Shown one piece after another: positions 8,771 to 17,225 of a stretch of 64,000 nt of DNA; position 1 is the first letter of the stretch, and each line of letters starts with the position of its first letter. The notes beneath the pieces were generated by a model. It was not told where the DNA came from and searched no databases. It saw only the letters and a list, made by a program, of their open reading frames with translations. The position numbers and the translations under genes are program-made. Source of the stretch: Pseudomonas fluorescens (lineage in GTDB: Bacteria; Pseudomonadota; Gammaproteobacteria; Pseudomonadales; Pseudomonadaceae); contig NZ_CP015637.1 in the NCBI RefSeq assembly GCF_001708445.1, positions 6,577,145 through 6,641,144 of the forward strand. The letters run 5' to 3'.

Positions 8771-10441
8771 GTGAAACAGAACTCCCTGAATGGATGGTTC
8801 AAGAGCGGCGCTCCCGGCGTCTGGATCAGCGGTGGCGCGGTGTCCATCGCGGTCATCATGACCATTGGTTTGCTGGCGGTGATTGCCGTGCGTGGCCTGG
8901 GCCACTTCTGGCCGGCTGACCTGATCCAGGCCAACTACAACGTGCCGGGCCAGGAAAACCATATCGTCATCGGCGAAGTGGTGCAGAAAGAAGAAGTGCC
9001 GCGCGAGCGCCTGAAAAGCGCTGGCCTGCCGGTGCCCGATGCGGGCCCGGAATTCATGACCCGCGAGCTGATCAAGGTCGGCAACCGTGACCTGAACGGC
9101 AACGACTTCACCTGGATCGTCGGCGAGTGGTTGAAGGACCAGAGCACGCCGAAGAGCCTGATGACTATCGAGCGTCGCGAGTGGGGCAACTTCTACGGCA
9201 CCCTGGTCAACGTCAAGCAGGATGGCAAGGTCATCGCTGAAGGCGAGGCCGCGTGGCCGGAACTGCAAGCCCGCGTCGACCGCGTGAACAAGCTGGCGGC
9301 TCAACTCAAGACCTTGGAGAAGTCCGACATCGGCGCGATCAACGCCGGCCTCGAACGTATTCGCCTGCACGGTCGCAAGCTGGAACTGGAAGGCAAGCTC
9401 GACGCCGCCGCCCAGGCCGACATGGATGCCGACCGCGCCGAACTGAACGCCCGCTACCAGGACATCGAAGCGCGCCTGGCCGACCTGCACGCCCAGTTCA
9501 ACCGCGACGCCTTGACCGCCCGCGATGCGAACGGCAAGGAAGTGGAAATCGGCATCGGCAAAGTGGTACACGCCTACCAGCCGAACGCCATGGGCACGAT
9601 GACCAAGATCGGCTTCTACTTCAGCAAGGTCTGGGAGTTCCTCAGCGACGACCCACGGGAAGCCAACACCGAAGGCGGGATCTTCCCGGCCATCTTCGGC
9701 ACCGTGATGATGACCCTGATCATGGCGATGATCGTGACCCCGTTCGGCGTGCTGGCAGCGGTGTATCTGCGTGAATACGCCAAGCAGAACACCCTGACGC
9801 GGATTATCCGCATCGCCGTGAACAACCTGGCGGGTGTACCGGCCATCGTCTACGGCGTGTTCGGCCTGGGGTTCTTCGTGTATGTATTGGGTGGCTCGGT
9901 CGACCGTTTGTTCTTCGCCGAAGCCCTGCCGGCCCCGACCTTCGGCACCCCAGGCCTGCTCTGGGCCTCGCTGACCCTGGCGCTGCTGGCGGTGCCGGTG
10001 GTGATCGTGGCCACTGAAGAAGGCTTGGCGCGGATTCCTCGCACCGTGCGTGAGGGGTCCCTGGCACTGGGCGCGACCAAGGCGGAAACGTTGTGGAAGA
10101 TCGTGCTGCCGATGGCCAGCCCGGCGATGATGACCGGCATGATCCTCGCCGTGGCGCGTGCCGCCGGTGAAGTGGCGCCGCTGATGCTGGTGGGTGTGGT
10201 CAAGCTGGCGCCGTCGCTGCCGCTGGATGGCAACTACCCGTACCTGCACCTGGACCAGAAGATCATGCACCTGGGCTTCCATATTTATGACGTCGGCTTC
10301 CAGAGCCCCAACGTCGAGGCCGCACGGCCGCTGGTGTACGCCACCGCGTTGTTGCTGGTGCTGGTGATCGCTACGTTGAACCTGTCGGCGGTGTGGATTC
10401 GCAACCACCTGCGCGAAAAATACAAAGCGTTGGATAGCTGA
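8771..10441 (+). CDS. pstA: Phosphate ABC transporter permease PstA, long form
   Basis: This is the second membrane subunit of the phosphate importer, 556 residues against about 300 in E. coli. One membrane segment near residues 20-40 is followed by about 260 residues of charged soluble sequence with a helical, coiled-coil-like stretch (around residues 150-245). The permease domain starts near residue 302 (GTVMMTLIMAMIVTPFGVLA) and contains the coupling loop EGSLALGATKAETLWKIVLP. The start is GTG at 8771; an AAGAAAGGTAGAAG tract lies just before it. The gene is 15 bases from pstC, and a REPIN separates it from pstB. Function by family and operon is firm; the role of the insertion is unknown. 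Confidence 0.94.
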   Translation: MKQNSLNGWFKSGAPGVWISGGAVSIAVIMTIGLLAVIAVRGLGHFWPADLIQANYNVPGQENHIVIGEVVQKEEVPRERLKSAGLPVPDAGPEFMTRELIKVGNRDLNGNDFTWIVGEWLKDQSTPKSLMTIERREWGNFYGTLVNVKQDGKVIAEGEAAWPELQARVDRVNKLAAQLKTLEKSDIGAINAGLERIRLHGRKLELEGKLDAAAQADMDADRAELNARYQDIEARLADLHAQFNRDALTARDANGKEVEIGIGKVVHAYQPNAMGTMTKIGFYFSKVWEFLSDDPREANTEGGIFPAIFGTVMMTLIMAMIVTPFGVLAAVYLREYAKQNTLTRIIRIAVNNLAGVPAIVYGVFGLGFFVYVLGGSVDRLFFAEALPAPTFGTPGLLWASLTLALLAVPVVIVATEEGLARIPRTVREGSLALGATKAETLWKIVLPMASPAMMTGMILAVARAAGEVAPLMLVGVVKLAPSLPLDGNYPYLHLDQKIMHLGFHIYDVGFQSPNVEAARPLVYATALLLVLVIATLNLSAVWIRNHLREKYKALDS

Positions 10442-10446
10442 TAACC

Positions 10447-10548
10447 CTGTAGGAGCGAGCTTGCTCGCGAGAAACGCAAGGGCGCCGCGTTCATTCTGGC
10501 TCCCGCGCGTTTCGTTAACGACCTTCGCGAGCAAGCTCGCTCCTACAG
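10447..10548. repeat. REPIN, family B, inside the pst operon
   Basis: Inverted copies of a different REP unit (CTGTAGGAGCGAGCTTGC..., ending in TCGCGAG) face each other across about 50 bases. The element occupies the pstA-pstB gap. The copy at 41586-41691 is its full-length homologue in opposite orientation, with recognisable similarity in the loop as well as the arms. Confidence 0.9.
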
Positions 10549-10618
10549 AAGAATGATGTAACCGCAGGCCCAATCGCCGCGGCTCACTGAAACGAATTGG
10601 TAGCACAGGGAGCATCCC

Positions 10619-11452
10619 ATGCAACACGAAACCCAATCCCACGGCATCAACATGTCTGCCCTGGGGCGTGACAAGCAGAGCCTGAGCCTGGCCCAGGAGA
10701 CCGTGGCCATCGAAGTGCCCGGCCTGAGCCTGTACTACGGTGAAAAGCAGGCGTTGTTCGACGTCAGCATGAACATCCCCAAGCAGCGCGTGACCGCCTT
10801 TATCGGCCCCTCGGGCTGCGGCAAGTCCACCCTGCTGCGCACGTTCAACCGCATGAACGACCTGGTGGACGGTTGCCGCGTGGACGGTGCGATCAACCTC
10901 TACGGCACCAACATCTACCGCAAGGGCGAAGACGTGGCCGAGTTGCGTCGTCGCGTGGGCATGGTGTTCCAGAAGCCCAACCCGTTCCCCAAGACCATCT
11001 ACGAAAATGTGGTCTACGGCCTGCGCATCCAAGGCATCAACAAGAAACGTATCCTTGATGAGGCCGTGGAGTGGGCACTCAAGGGCGCGGCGCTGTGGGA
11101 TGAGGTCAAGGACCGCCTGCATGAGTCAGCGCTGGGCCTGTCCGGCGGCCAGCAGCAACGTCTGGTGATTGCGCGCACCATCGCCGTGGAGCCGGAAGTG
11201 CTGCTGCTCGACGAACCGTGCTCGGCACTCGACCCGATCTCGACGCTGAAAGTGGAAGAACTGATCTACGAGCTCAAGTCCAAGTTCACCATCGTCATCG
11301 TGACCCACAACATGCAACAGGCGGCGCGGGTTTCCGACTACACCGCGTTCATGTACATGGGCAAGCTGGTGGAGTTCGGCGATACCGATACCCTGTTCAC
11401 CAATCCGGCGAAAAAACAGACCGAAGACTACATCACCGGTCGCTACGGCTAG
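10619..11452 (+). CDS. pstB: Phosphate ABC transporter ATP-binding protein PstB
   Basis: This is the cytoplasmic ATPase of the phosphate importer, 277 residues. All ABC motifs are intact: Walker [10 protein letters not shown] (Lys69), the Q-loop in [14 protein letters not shown] (a PstB-specific version), signature LSGGQQQRL, Walker [14 protein letters not shown] and the switch His in [23 protein letters not shown] precedes the ATG at 10619. An in-frame ATG at 10652 would remove an extra N-terminal tail seen in many Pseudomonas PstB proteins. It is separated from pstA by the family B REPIN, which may affect transcript processing, and phoU follows after 70 bases. Confidence 0.97.
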   Translation: MQHETQSHGINMSALGRDKQSLSLAQETVAIEVPGLSLYYGEKQALFDVSMNIPKQRVTAFIGPSGCGKSTLLRTFNRMNDLVDGCRVDGAINLYGTNIYRKGEDVAELRRRVGMVFQKPNPFPKTIYENVVYGLRIQGINKKRILDEAVEWALKGAALWDEVKDRLHESALGLSGGQQQRLVIARTIAVEPEVLLLDEPCSALDPISTLKVEELIYELKSKFTIVIVTHNMQQAARVSDYTAFMYMGKLVEFGDTDTLFTNPAKKQTEDYITGRYG

Positions 11453-11522
11453 GAAGCCGTGGTTCAGATTGCACTGACGCTGCGGTTCTCCGCACCTTAC
11501 CGGACGCTCCAAGGACGCCAAC

Positions 11523-12284
11523 ATGATTAGCAAAGAAGGCCTTACCCATCACATCTCCGCGCAGTTCAATGCCGAGCTTGAGGAAGTGCGCAGCCACCTC
11601 CTGGCGATGGGCGGGCTGGTGGAGAAGCAAGTCAACGATGCGGTCACCGCGCTGATCGAGGCCGACTCGGGCCTGGCCCAGCAAGTGCGTGAGATCGATG
11701 ATCAGATCAACCAGATGGAACGCAACATCGACGAAGAATGCCTGCGCATTCTTGCCCGTCGCCAGCCGGCGGCGTCCGACTTGCGTTTGATCATCAGCAT
11801 TTCCAAGTCGGTGATCGATCTCGAGCGCATCGGCGACGAAGCCACCAAGATTGCCCGTCGCGCCATCCAGCTGTGTGAAGAAGGCGAAGCCCCGCGCGGC
11901 TACGTGGAAGTGCGCCATATCGGCGACCAGGTGCGCAACATGGTGCGCGACGCGCTTGACGCATTCGCCCGCTTCGATGCCGAGCTGGCATTGTCGGTGG
12001 CCCAGTACGACAAGATCATCGACCGTGAGTACAAGACGGCGTTGCGTGAGCTGGCGACCTACATGATGGAAGACCCGCGCTCTATCTCAAGGGTCTTGAG
12101 CATTATCTGGGTGCTGCGCTCCCTGGAGCGGATCGGCGACCACGCGCGCAATATCTCGGAACTGGTGATCTATCTGGTACGCGGCACCGACGTACGGCAC
12201 ATGGGCCTCAAGCGCATGAAAGCGGAAGTTGAAGGTTCAGTCGATCAAATCCCTAATGTTCCTGGCGAATCTGACGATAAGTAA
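11523..12284 (+). CDS. phoU: Phosphate signalling protein PhoU
   Basis: PhoU is a cytoplasmic negative regulator that links the state of the Pst transporter to the PhoR kinase, keeping the Pho regulon off when phosphate is plentiful. The 253-residue chain has two PhoU repeats of three-helix bundles, each with the metal-binding E/D-rich motif: DLERIGDEATKIAR in the first and SLERIGDHARNISE in the second. It is the last gene of the pst operon and is followed by a strong intrinsic terminator. Length and motifs are typical. Confidence 0.97.
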   Translation: MISKEGLTHHISAQFNAELEEVRSHLLAMGGLVEKQVNDAVTALIEADSGLAQQVREIDDQINQMERNIDEECLRILARRQPAASDLRLIISISKSVIDLERIGDEATKIARRAIQLCEEGEAPRGYVEVRHIGDQVRNMVRDALDAFARFDAELALSVAQYDKIIDREYKTALRELATYMMEDPRSISRVLSIIWVLRSLERIGDHARNISELVIYLVRGTDVRHMGLKRMKAEVEGSVDQIPNVPGESDDK

Positions 12285-12300
12285 GGTTGCCCGAGAAATT

Positions 12301-12328
12301 AACGCCCGGCCTTTGGTCGGGCGTTTTT
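12301..12328 (+). terminator. Intrinsic terminator of the pst-phoU operon
   Basis: AACGCCCGGC, a short loop and GTCGGGCGTT followed by TTTTG form a GC-rich stem with a T-run, 17 bases after the phoU stop. Confidence 0.9.
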
Positions 12329-12452
12329 GTTCGTGGCAGCTGAATTTTTTACGGATCGGACGAAAGAAAGTCCGAACGTGACGATAGAGTTTTGGCAAAA
12401 TGCCATTAGTCAGGCGTTCTGCGTGCCGCGGTTTTTATAGGATAAAGGGTCG

Positions 12453-13361
12453 ATGAGTAAAGTCAGTGTATTGGTGGTGGATGACGCCTCGTTTATTCGC
12501 GACCTGGTGAAGAAGTGCCTGCGCAACTACTTCCCGGGCATCAAGATCGAAGATGCGGTGAACGGTAAAAAGGCCCAGGCCATCCTGATGCGCGAAACCT
12601 TCGATCTGGTGCTGTGCGACTGGGAAATGCCGGAGATGTCCGGGCTTGAGCTATTGACCTGGTGCCGCGAACAGGCGCACCTCAAGGCCATGCCATTCGT
12701 GATGGTGACCAGCCGTGGCGACAAGGAAAACGTGGTCCAGGCGATCCAGGCCGGTGTATCCGGCTACGTCAGCAAGCCGTTCACCAACGAGCAGTTGCTG
12801 AACAAGGTCAAGCAGGCCCTGCACAAAATCGGCCGTCTCGACGCCTTAGTCGCCAGCGCACCGACCAAGATGAACTCGGCTTTCGGCAACGACTCGCTGA
12901 GCGCCCTGACCGGCGGCAAACCTGAAGCGGTCAAGGCCGCTCCGGTCGCGGCCGTGGCACCCAGCCGCGGCTTGCTCAACAGCCCACCCGTGCAAGCGGC
13001 GCCAGCGGCAGGGGCACCGGCAGGTGGTCGTGGCCAGGGCCAATTGCGCCTGTCCAGCGGCACCCAGCAGTGTGTGATCAAGGCGCTGAGCATCAAGGAG
13101 GCGCTGCTGGTGGTGCGTCGCGGTGAGGTCCTGCCCCAGGTACTGGAAAGTGCGGTACTCGACCTTGAGCAGGGCGACAACGCCGAAGTCGCGCGCCTCA
13201 ACGGCTACCTGCACGCCATTGTGGCGTTCGAGCCCAAGCCCGACAGCGACTGGCTGCAACTGACCTTCCGGTTCATCGACCAGGATGCGCAGAAGCTTGA
13301 CTACATCTCGCGCCTGATCGCGCGCGGCACGGCGCAGAAGCATTTTGTGCCGGGCGCCTGA
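12453..13361 (+). CDS. Response regulator: CheY-type receiver plus C-terminal PilZ-like domain
   Basis: This 302-residue protein has a full receiver domain at residues 1-120: acidic pair Asp10/Asp11, phospho-acceptor Asp56 in LVLCDWEMPEMSG, Thr86 and Lys108 in GYVSKPF. An Ala/Pro-rich linker (about 135-195) leads to a C-terminal domain of about 105 residues. That domain starts GQLRLSSGTQQCVIKALSIKEALL and resembles a PilZ-type beta-barrel, but it lacks a clear RxxxR/DxSxxG c-di-GMP motif. It is not a DNA-binding protein of a known type. The gene sits between phoU and the M23 peptidase, as in other pseudomonads, with its own leader and AAAGGG before the ATG. The partner kinase and output are unknown. 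Confidence 0.8.
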   Translation: MSKVSVLVVDDASFIRDLVKKCLRNYFPGIKIEDAVNGKKAQAILMRETFDLVLCDWEMPEMSGLELLTWCREQAHLKAMPFVMVTSRGDKENVVQAIQAGVSGYVSKPFTNEQLLNKVKQALHKIGRLDALVASAPTKMNSAFGNDSLSALTGGKPEAVKAAPVAAVAPSRGLLNSPPVQAAPAAGAPAGGRGQGQLRLSSGTQQCVIKALSIKEALLVVRRGEVLPQVLESAVLDLEQGDNAEVARLNGYLHAIVAFEPKPDSDWLQLTFRFIDQDAQKLDYISRLIARGTAQKHFVPGA

Positions 13362-13380
13362 TCCTCGAGACAACTGAAAA

Positions 13381-13471
13381 ATGTGGGAGGGGGCTTGCCC
13401 CCGATAGCGGTGTGTCAGCTAACGAATACTTGGCTGAAGGACTGCTATCGGGGGCAAGCCCCCTCCCACAT
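13381..13471. repeat. REPIN, family A
   Basis: Paired inverted REP units of the GTGGGAGGGGGCTTGCC type lie between the response regulator and the M23 peptidase gene. Both arms are intact, and the spacer begins GATAGCGGTGTGTCAG, shared in part with the copy at 34817. Confidence 0.9.
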
Positions 13472-13549
13472 TGGATCTCCATTGTGGCGTACAAAGTTGT
13501 CATGATCCGTTGCTAACCTGCCGCTCAGTCATCCCGGCAGGTTCACACC

Positions 13550-14212
13550 ATGCTCATGCGCTTTTTGCTGTGCTGCGGGCTTGCAACGGTCGCCCTGTCG
13601 ACCCAGGCCATGACCCTCTACAAATCCGTCGATGCCAATGGCCTGGTGTTTTTCAGCGACCGGTATACGCCTGGCGCCCAGGCGTTCGTGATCCGAGAGC
13701 GCAAGGTTGAGCGACCGATGCTTGTCGTGCCCAGGCCCGATCGTCCACAACAAGCTTACCGCTACCCCTTGCCTTGGCGCGGCGGTCCTTTCCGCCTGAC
13801 CCAGGGCCCCAACGGCAGTTTCAGCCACACCGACGCCAAGAGCCGCTACGCCATGGACATTGCCATGCCTGAAGGCACGCCGATTATTGCCGCCCGCAGC
13901 GGTGTGGTGGTGAAGACCGAGAACGAGCAGGCCGGGCGGGGCAATGATGCGTCGGGGAATTTTGTGCGGGTGCGGCACGACGATGGCACCGAGGGCGTGT
14001 ACCTGCATCTCAAGCGAGGGTCGGTCAGTGTGAGGGTAGGGCAACGCGTGGCAGTGGGGAGCCCGCTGGCGTTATCGGGCAATACCGGCAACAGCAGCGG
14101 GCCGCATCTGCACTTCGTGGTGCAGCGGCCCACCGAGGCGGGGCTGGTGTCGATCCCGTATGAATTCAACCAGCCCGTCGGCGCATTGCCCAATTTTGCA
14201 TTGGGCAATTGA
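13550..14212 (+). CDS. M23 family metallopeptidase with N-terminal DUF4124
   Basis: This is a predicted envelope peptidoglycan hydrolase of 220 residues. A signal peptide (residues 1 to about 20) is followed by a DUF4124 module (LYKSVDANGLVFFSDRYTPG). The LytM/M23 domain then shows FSHTDAKSRYAMDIAMPEGT, with His and Asp as presumed zinc ligands, and the HxH motif GPHLHFVV. M23 enzymes cut cross-bridges in the cell wall or activate amidases. The variant motif, with Arg-Tyr-Ala-Met-Asp where many have His-Tyr-Gly-x-Asp, is a recognised subgroup with its His a few residues earlier. The gene converges on the CBS transporter gene, with a shared hairpin between them. Confidence 0.88.
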   Translation: MLMRFLLCCGLATVALSTQAMTLYKSVDANGLVFFSDRYTPGAQAFVIRERKVERPMLVVPRPDRPQQAYRYPLPWRGGPFRLTQGPNGSFSHTDAKSRYAMDIAMPEGTPIIAARSGVVVKTENEQAGRGNDASGNFVRVRHDDGTEGVYLHLKRGSVSVRVGQRVAVGSPLALSGNTGNSSGPHLHFVVQRPTEAGLVSIPYEFNQPVGALPNFALGN

Positions 14213-14214
14213 CG

Positions 14215-14240
14215 GCAGGAGCGGGCAAGCCCGCGCCTGC
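14215..14240. terminator. Bidirectional hairpin between convergent genes
   Basis: GCAGG-A-GCGGGC pairs with GCCCGC-G-CCTGC around a 2-base AA loop, with one internal mismatch. It sits exactly in the 30-base gap between the M23 peptidase and CBS-transporter stops and could end transcription from both sides. Confidence 0.6.
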
Positions 14241-14242
14241 GG

Positions 14243-15583
14243 TTAGTCGAGCAGTAACACCTTGGCCAGCACGATCTTCGGTCCTTTCATCTTCTTGATG
14301 ATGATCCGCAAGCCCTCAACCTCCAGCACTTCTTCTTCTTCAGGCACCCGCTTGAGGGTGTCGTAGACCAGCCCGGCCAAGGTTTCAGCCTCGATGTGGT
14401 CCAGGTCGACGCCCAGCAGGCGTTCCACCTTGAACAGCGGCGTATCGCCCCGTACCAGCAGCTTGCCCGGCTGATAGGCGAGGATACCGCGCTCGGCCTT
14501 GCGGTGTTCGTCCTGAATATCGCCTACCAGCACTTCCAGCACGTCTTCCATGGTCAGGTAGCCGATGACCTTGCCGTCGGCTTCTTCCACCAGGGCGAAA
14601 TGCGCGCCGCCCTTGCGGAACTGCTCCAGCAACTGTGACAACGGCATGTGCCGCGACACACGTTCCAGCGGGCGGGTCAGCTCGGCCAGGTTGAACGACT
14701 CGGGGAGGTGGTCCAGGGCCGCCAGTTCCAGCAGCAGGTCCTTGATGTGCAAAAGGCCGACAAACTCGTTGCGCACCGCGTCATACACGGGGTAACGGCT
14801 GAATTTGTGGCGACGGAACAGCGCGAGGATTTCCTTGAGGGGGGCGTTGAAGTCCAGGGTCACCAGGTCTTCCCGGGAGTTGGCCCAGTCCACCACTTCC
14901 AGCTCGCCCATTTCCACGGCCGACGCCAGCACGCGCATGCCCTGGTCGCTGGGGTCCTGGCCACGGCTGGAGTGCAGGATCAGCTTGAGTTCTTCGCGGC
15001 TGTAATGGTGCTCGTGGTGCGGGCCGGGTTCGCCTTGGCCGGCGATGCGCAGGATGGCGTTGGCGCTGGCGTTGAGCAGGTAGATCGCCGGGTACATGGC
15101 CCAGTAGAACAGGTACAGCGGCACGGCGGTCCATAGCGACAGCAACTCGGGTTTGCGGATCGCCCAGGACTTGGGCGCCAGTTCACCGACCACGATGTGC
15201 AGGTAGGAAATCACAAAGAACGCGGCAAAGAACGACACACCCTTGATCACTTCCGGCGATTCGACGCCCACGGCGCCCAGCAGCGGTTCGAGGATATGCG
15301 CAAAGGCCGGCTCACCGACCCAGCCCAGGCCCAGGGAGGCGAGGGTGATACCCAGCTGGCAGGCCGACAGGTAGGCGTCGAGCTGGCTGTGCACGGTGCG
15401 CAGGATCTGTCCGCGCCAGCCGTTGGTATGGGCGATGGCCTCGACCCGGGTGGAGCGCAATTTGACCATGGCGAACTCCGCTGCAACGAAAAATCCGTTG
15501 AGCAGTACCAGGACCAGTGCAAAAAGAATCATGCCGAAGTCGGCGAAGAGTGTGGCGAGGGTGATACCAGGGGAAGGGTCCAT
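14243..15583 (-). CDS. CNNM/HlyC-CorC family membrane transporter with CBS pair
   Basis: This is an inner-membrane protein of 446 residues. It has an N-terminal DUF21 (CNNM) domain with four hydrophobic segments (residues 10 to about 170, including LNGFFVAAEFAMVKLRSTRVE and SYLHIVVGELAPKSWAI), a pair of CBS domains (about 215-335) and a C-terminal CorC/HlyC FAD-like domain (about 345-440). The family is associated with Mg2+/Co2+ efflux or homeostasis. The frame extends ten codons further to a TTG at 15613, but the ATG at 15583 is the standard codon and was chosen. It sits between the M23 peptidase gene and phoR, as in other Pseudomonas. Ion specificity is not shown by the sequence. Confidence 0.9.
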   Translation of the reverse strand: MDPSPGITLATLFADFGMILFALVLVLLNGFFVAAEFAMVKLRSTRVEAIAHTNGWRGQILRTVHSQLDAYLSACQLGITLASLGLGWVGEPAFAHILEPLLGAVGVESPEVIKGVSFFAAFFVISYLHIVVGELAPKSWAIRKPELLSLWTAVPLYLFYWAMYPAIYLLNASANAILRIAGQGEPGPHHEHHYSREELKLILHSSRGQDPSDQGMRVLASAVEMGELEVVDWANSREDLVTLDFNAPLKEILALFRRHKFSRYPVYDAVRNEFVGLLHIKDLLLELAALDHLPESFNLAELTRPLERVSRHMPLSQLLEQFRKGGAHFALVEEADGKVIGYLTMEDVLEVLVGDIQDEHRKAERGILAYQPGKLLVRGDTPLFKVERLLGVDLDHIEAETLAGLVYDTLKRVPEEEEVLEVEGLRIIIKKMKGPKIVLAKVLLLD

Positions 15584-15738
15584 GATGGGGTTTTGCGGGT
15601 TCCGTGTGTTCAATTAGGGGTGACAGGAGGGCCTGAAAGGCAGACACAAGTGGGCCAATGTAGCGGCTGATGGGGCGCTTGCCTAGTGGTTGCTGCCAGG
15701 TGGGGTATGGAATGCACTCTCTAAGACAACACCGATCC

Positions 15739-15837
15739 ACTGTGGGAGGTGGCTTGCCCCCGATGGCGGCGGGTCAGATATGAATGTGCTGCATGACACC
15801 CTGCCACCTATATCGGGGGCAAGCCCCTTCCCACAGT
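15739..15837. repeat. REPIN, family A (one diverged arm)
   Basis: The left arm reads GTGGGAGGTGGCTTGCCCCC and the right arm ends GGGGGCAAGCCCCTTCCCAC, each with one change from the other family A copies. It separates phoR from the CBS-transporter gene. Confidence 0.88.
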
Positions 15838-15844
15838 ATTGGGT

Positions 15845-17167
15845 TTATTCGTCGGGGCTGAGGACTCGCGAGCGCGCCACCTGAGTCGGCGGAAAATGGC
15901 AGGTGAACGTACTGCCATGCCCCAGCACGCTGCTGATCTCCAGCCGCGCGCGATGGCGCAGCAGCACATGCTTGACGATGGCCAGGCCGAGGCCGGTGCC
16001 GCCGGTGTTGGAGTTGCGGCTGGAGTCGACACGGTAGAACCGTTCGGTGAGGCGCGGCAGGTGCTTGGCATCGATGCCGATGCCGGAGTCCTGCACGCTC
16101 AGGTGGGCGCCGTGTTCATCGGCCCACCAGCGGATGCGGATATTGCCCTTGTCCTGGGTGTATTTCACCGCATTGAACACCAGGTTGGAAAACGCGCTGC
16201 GCAATTCGCCTTCGCTGCCTTTGAGCAGGATCGACGGGTCGGCTTCCAGGGTGATCTGTTGCCCGCGTTGGCCGGACAGGGCCTGGGCGTCGTTCTTGAT
16301 GGTCTGCAACAGGCTCTGCACCGCGACCGGCTGGTTGTCCGACGGGTAATCGGTGGCCTCCAGCTTGGCCAGCAACAGCAAGTCGTTGAGCAGGGTTTGC
16401 ATGCGCGAGCCCTGTTGCTGCATCTGTTGCAGGGCGCGGCTCCAGCGCGGGTTGATCTCGTCGACATTGTCCAGCAGCGTCTCCAGGTAGCCGCAGATCA
16501 CGGTCAATGGGGTACGCAGTTCGTGGGAGACGTTGGCGACGAAGTCCTTGCGCATCTGCTCCAGCTGGTGGATGCGTGTCACGTCACGCACCAGCATCAG
16601 GTGTTCGTTGTTGCCGTAGCGCGTCAGGTACAGCTGGATGCGCACGCGGTCGTTGGTGGGCGAGGGGATTTCCAGGGCTTCTTCGTAGTTCTCCTGTTCG
16701 AAGTACTCCTTGAAGCGCGGGTGGCGCACCAGGTTGGTCACCGGCTGGCCGCTGTCCTGGGGCGTCTTGAGGCCCAGCAGGGTCTCGGCGGCGCGGTTCC
16801 ACCATTCCAGGTTGCCATCGCTGTCGAGCATGATCACCGCGTCCTTGAGCGCGGCGGTGGACTCCTGTACCCGGTCGATCACCGCTTGCAGGCGCCCGCG
16901 GACGCGTTGGTCGCGGCGTTGCAGGTGGTAGATGCTGTCGAACACCTCGCCCCACAGGCCGTAGCCGTCGGGTGGTGCTTCATCGGGTTTGTGCTGGCGC
17001 AACCATTCATGCAGGCGCAGCAATTGCTTGAGCGTCCAGCCCAGGTACAGGCCGATGCCAACAGCCAGGCTCCAGCCGTATTGACCGCTGACCAGGCCCA
17101 CCAGCAGGCAGCCGGTGATCAACAGAAGCATGTGGCGGATCAGGGTGCCATGCCAGTTTTGATTCAC
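15845..17167 (-). CDS. phoR: Phosphate regulon sensor histidine kinase PhoR
   Basis: PhoR is a membrane-anchored kinase/phosphatase for PhoB. The 440-residue chain has two N-terminal membrane segments with almost no periplasmic loop (about residues 12-48), as in other PhoR proteins, which sense through PstSCAB-PhoU rather than directly. A PAS domain follows (about 100-200, DAVIMLDSDGNLEWWNRAAE), then the HisKA domain with phospho-acceptor His215 in NVSHELRTPLTVI, and a HATPase domain (N box FSNLVFNAVKYT, G1 DSGIGI, G2 GGTGLGLAIVKH). The ATG at 17167 follows phoB by 58 bases on the same strand, so the two form the phoBR operon. Confidence 0.96.
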   Translation of the reverse strand: MNQNWHGTLIRHMLLLITGCLLVGLVSGQYGWSLAVGIGLYLGWTLKQLLRLHEWLRQHKPDEAPPDGYGLWGEVFDSIYHLQRRDQRVRGRLQAVIDRVQESTAALKDAVIMLDSDGNLEWWNRAAETLLGLKTPQDSGQPVTNLVRHPRFKEYFEQENYEEALEIPSPTNDRVRIQLYLTRYGNNEHLMLVRDVTRIHQLEQMRKDFVANVSHELRTPLTVICGYLETLLDNVDEINPRWSRALQQMQQQGSRMQTLLNDLLLLAKLEATDYPSDNQPVAVQSLLQTIKNDAQALSGQRGQQITLEADPSILLKGSEGELRSAFSNLVFNAVKYTQDKGNIRIRWWADEHGAHLSVQDSGIGIDAKHLPRLTERFYRVDSSRNSNTGGTGLGLAIVKHVLLRHRARLEISSVLGHGSTFTCHFPPTQVARSRVLSPDE

Positions 17168-17225
17168 TTGAACATGCGTCCTTGTCAGCTGTTAAGTCAG
17201 ACTCTTAAATCAGGAAGTGGCTGGC

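Noticed and set aside
8048..11122. A 1024-codon open frame on the minus strand across pstC, pstA and pstB
   Set aside because: It lies antisense to three well-supported genes. Its translation is His/Gln/Arg-rich without any domain pattern, which is the normal shadow of high-GC codon bias.
13850..13880. M23 peptidase thought to have lost its first zinc ligand (Arg-Tyr-Ala-Met-Asp instead of His-x-x-x-Asp)
   Set aside because: A His lies a few residues earlier in FSHTDAK, as in a known subgroup, and the HxH motif is intact, so an inactive enzyme is not indicated.
15584..15613. TTG at 15613 as the start of the CBS transporter
   Set aside because: It has no ribosome-binding site and adds ten low-complexity residues; the ATG at 15583 is the standard codon.
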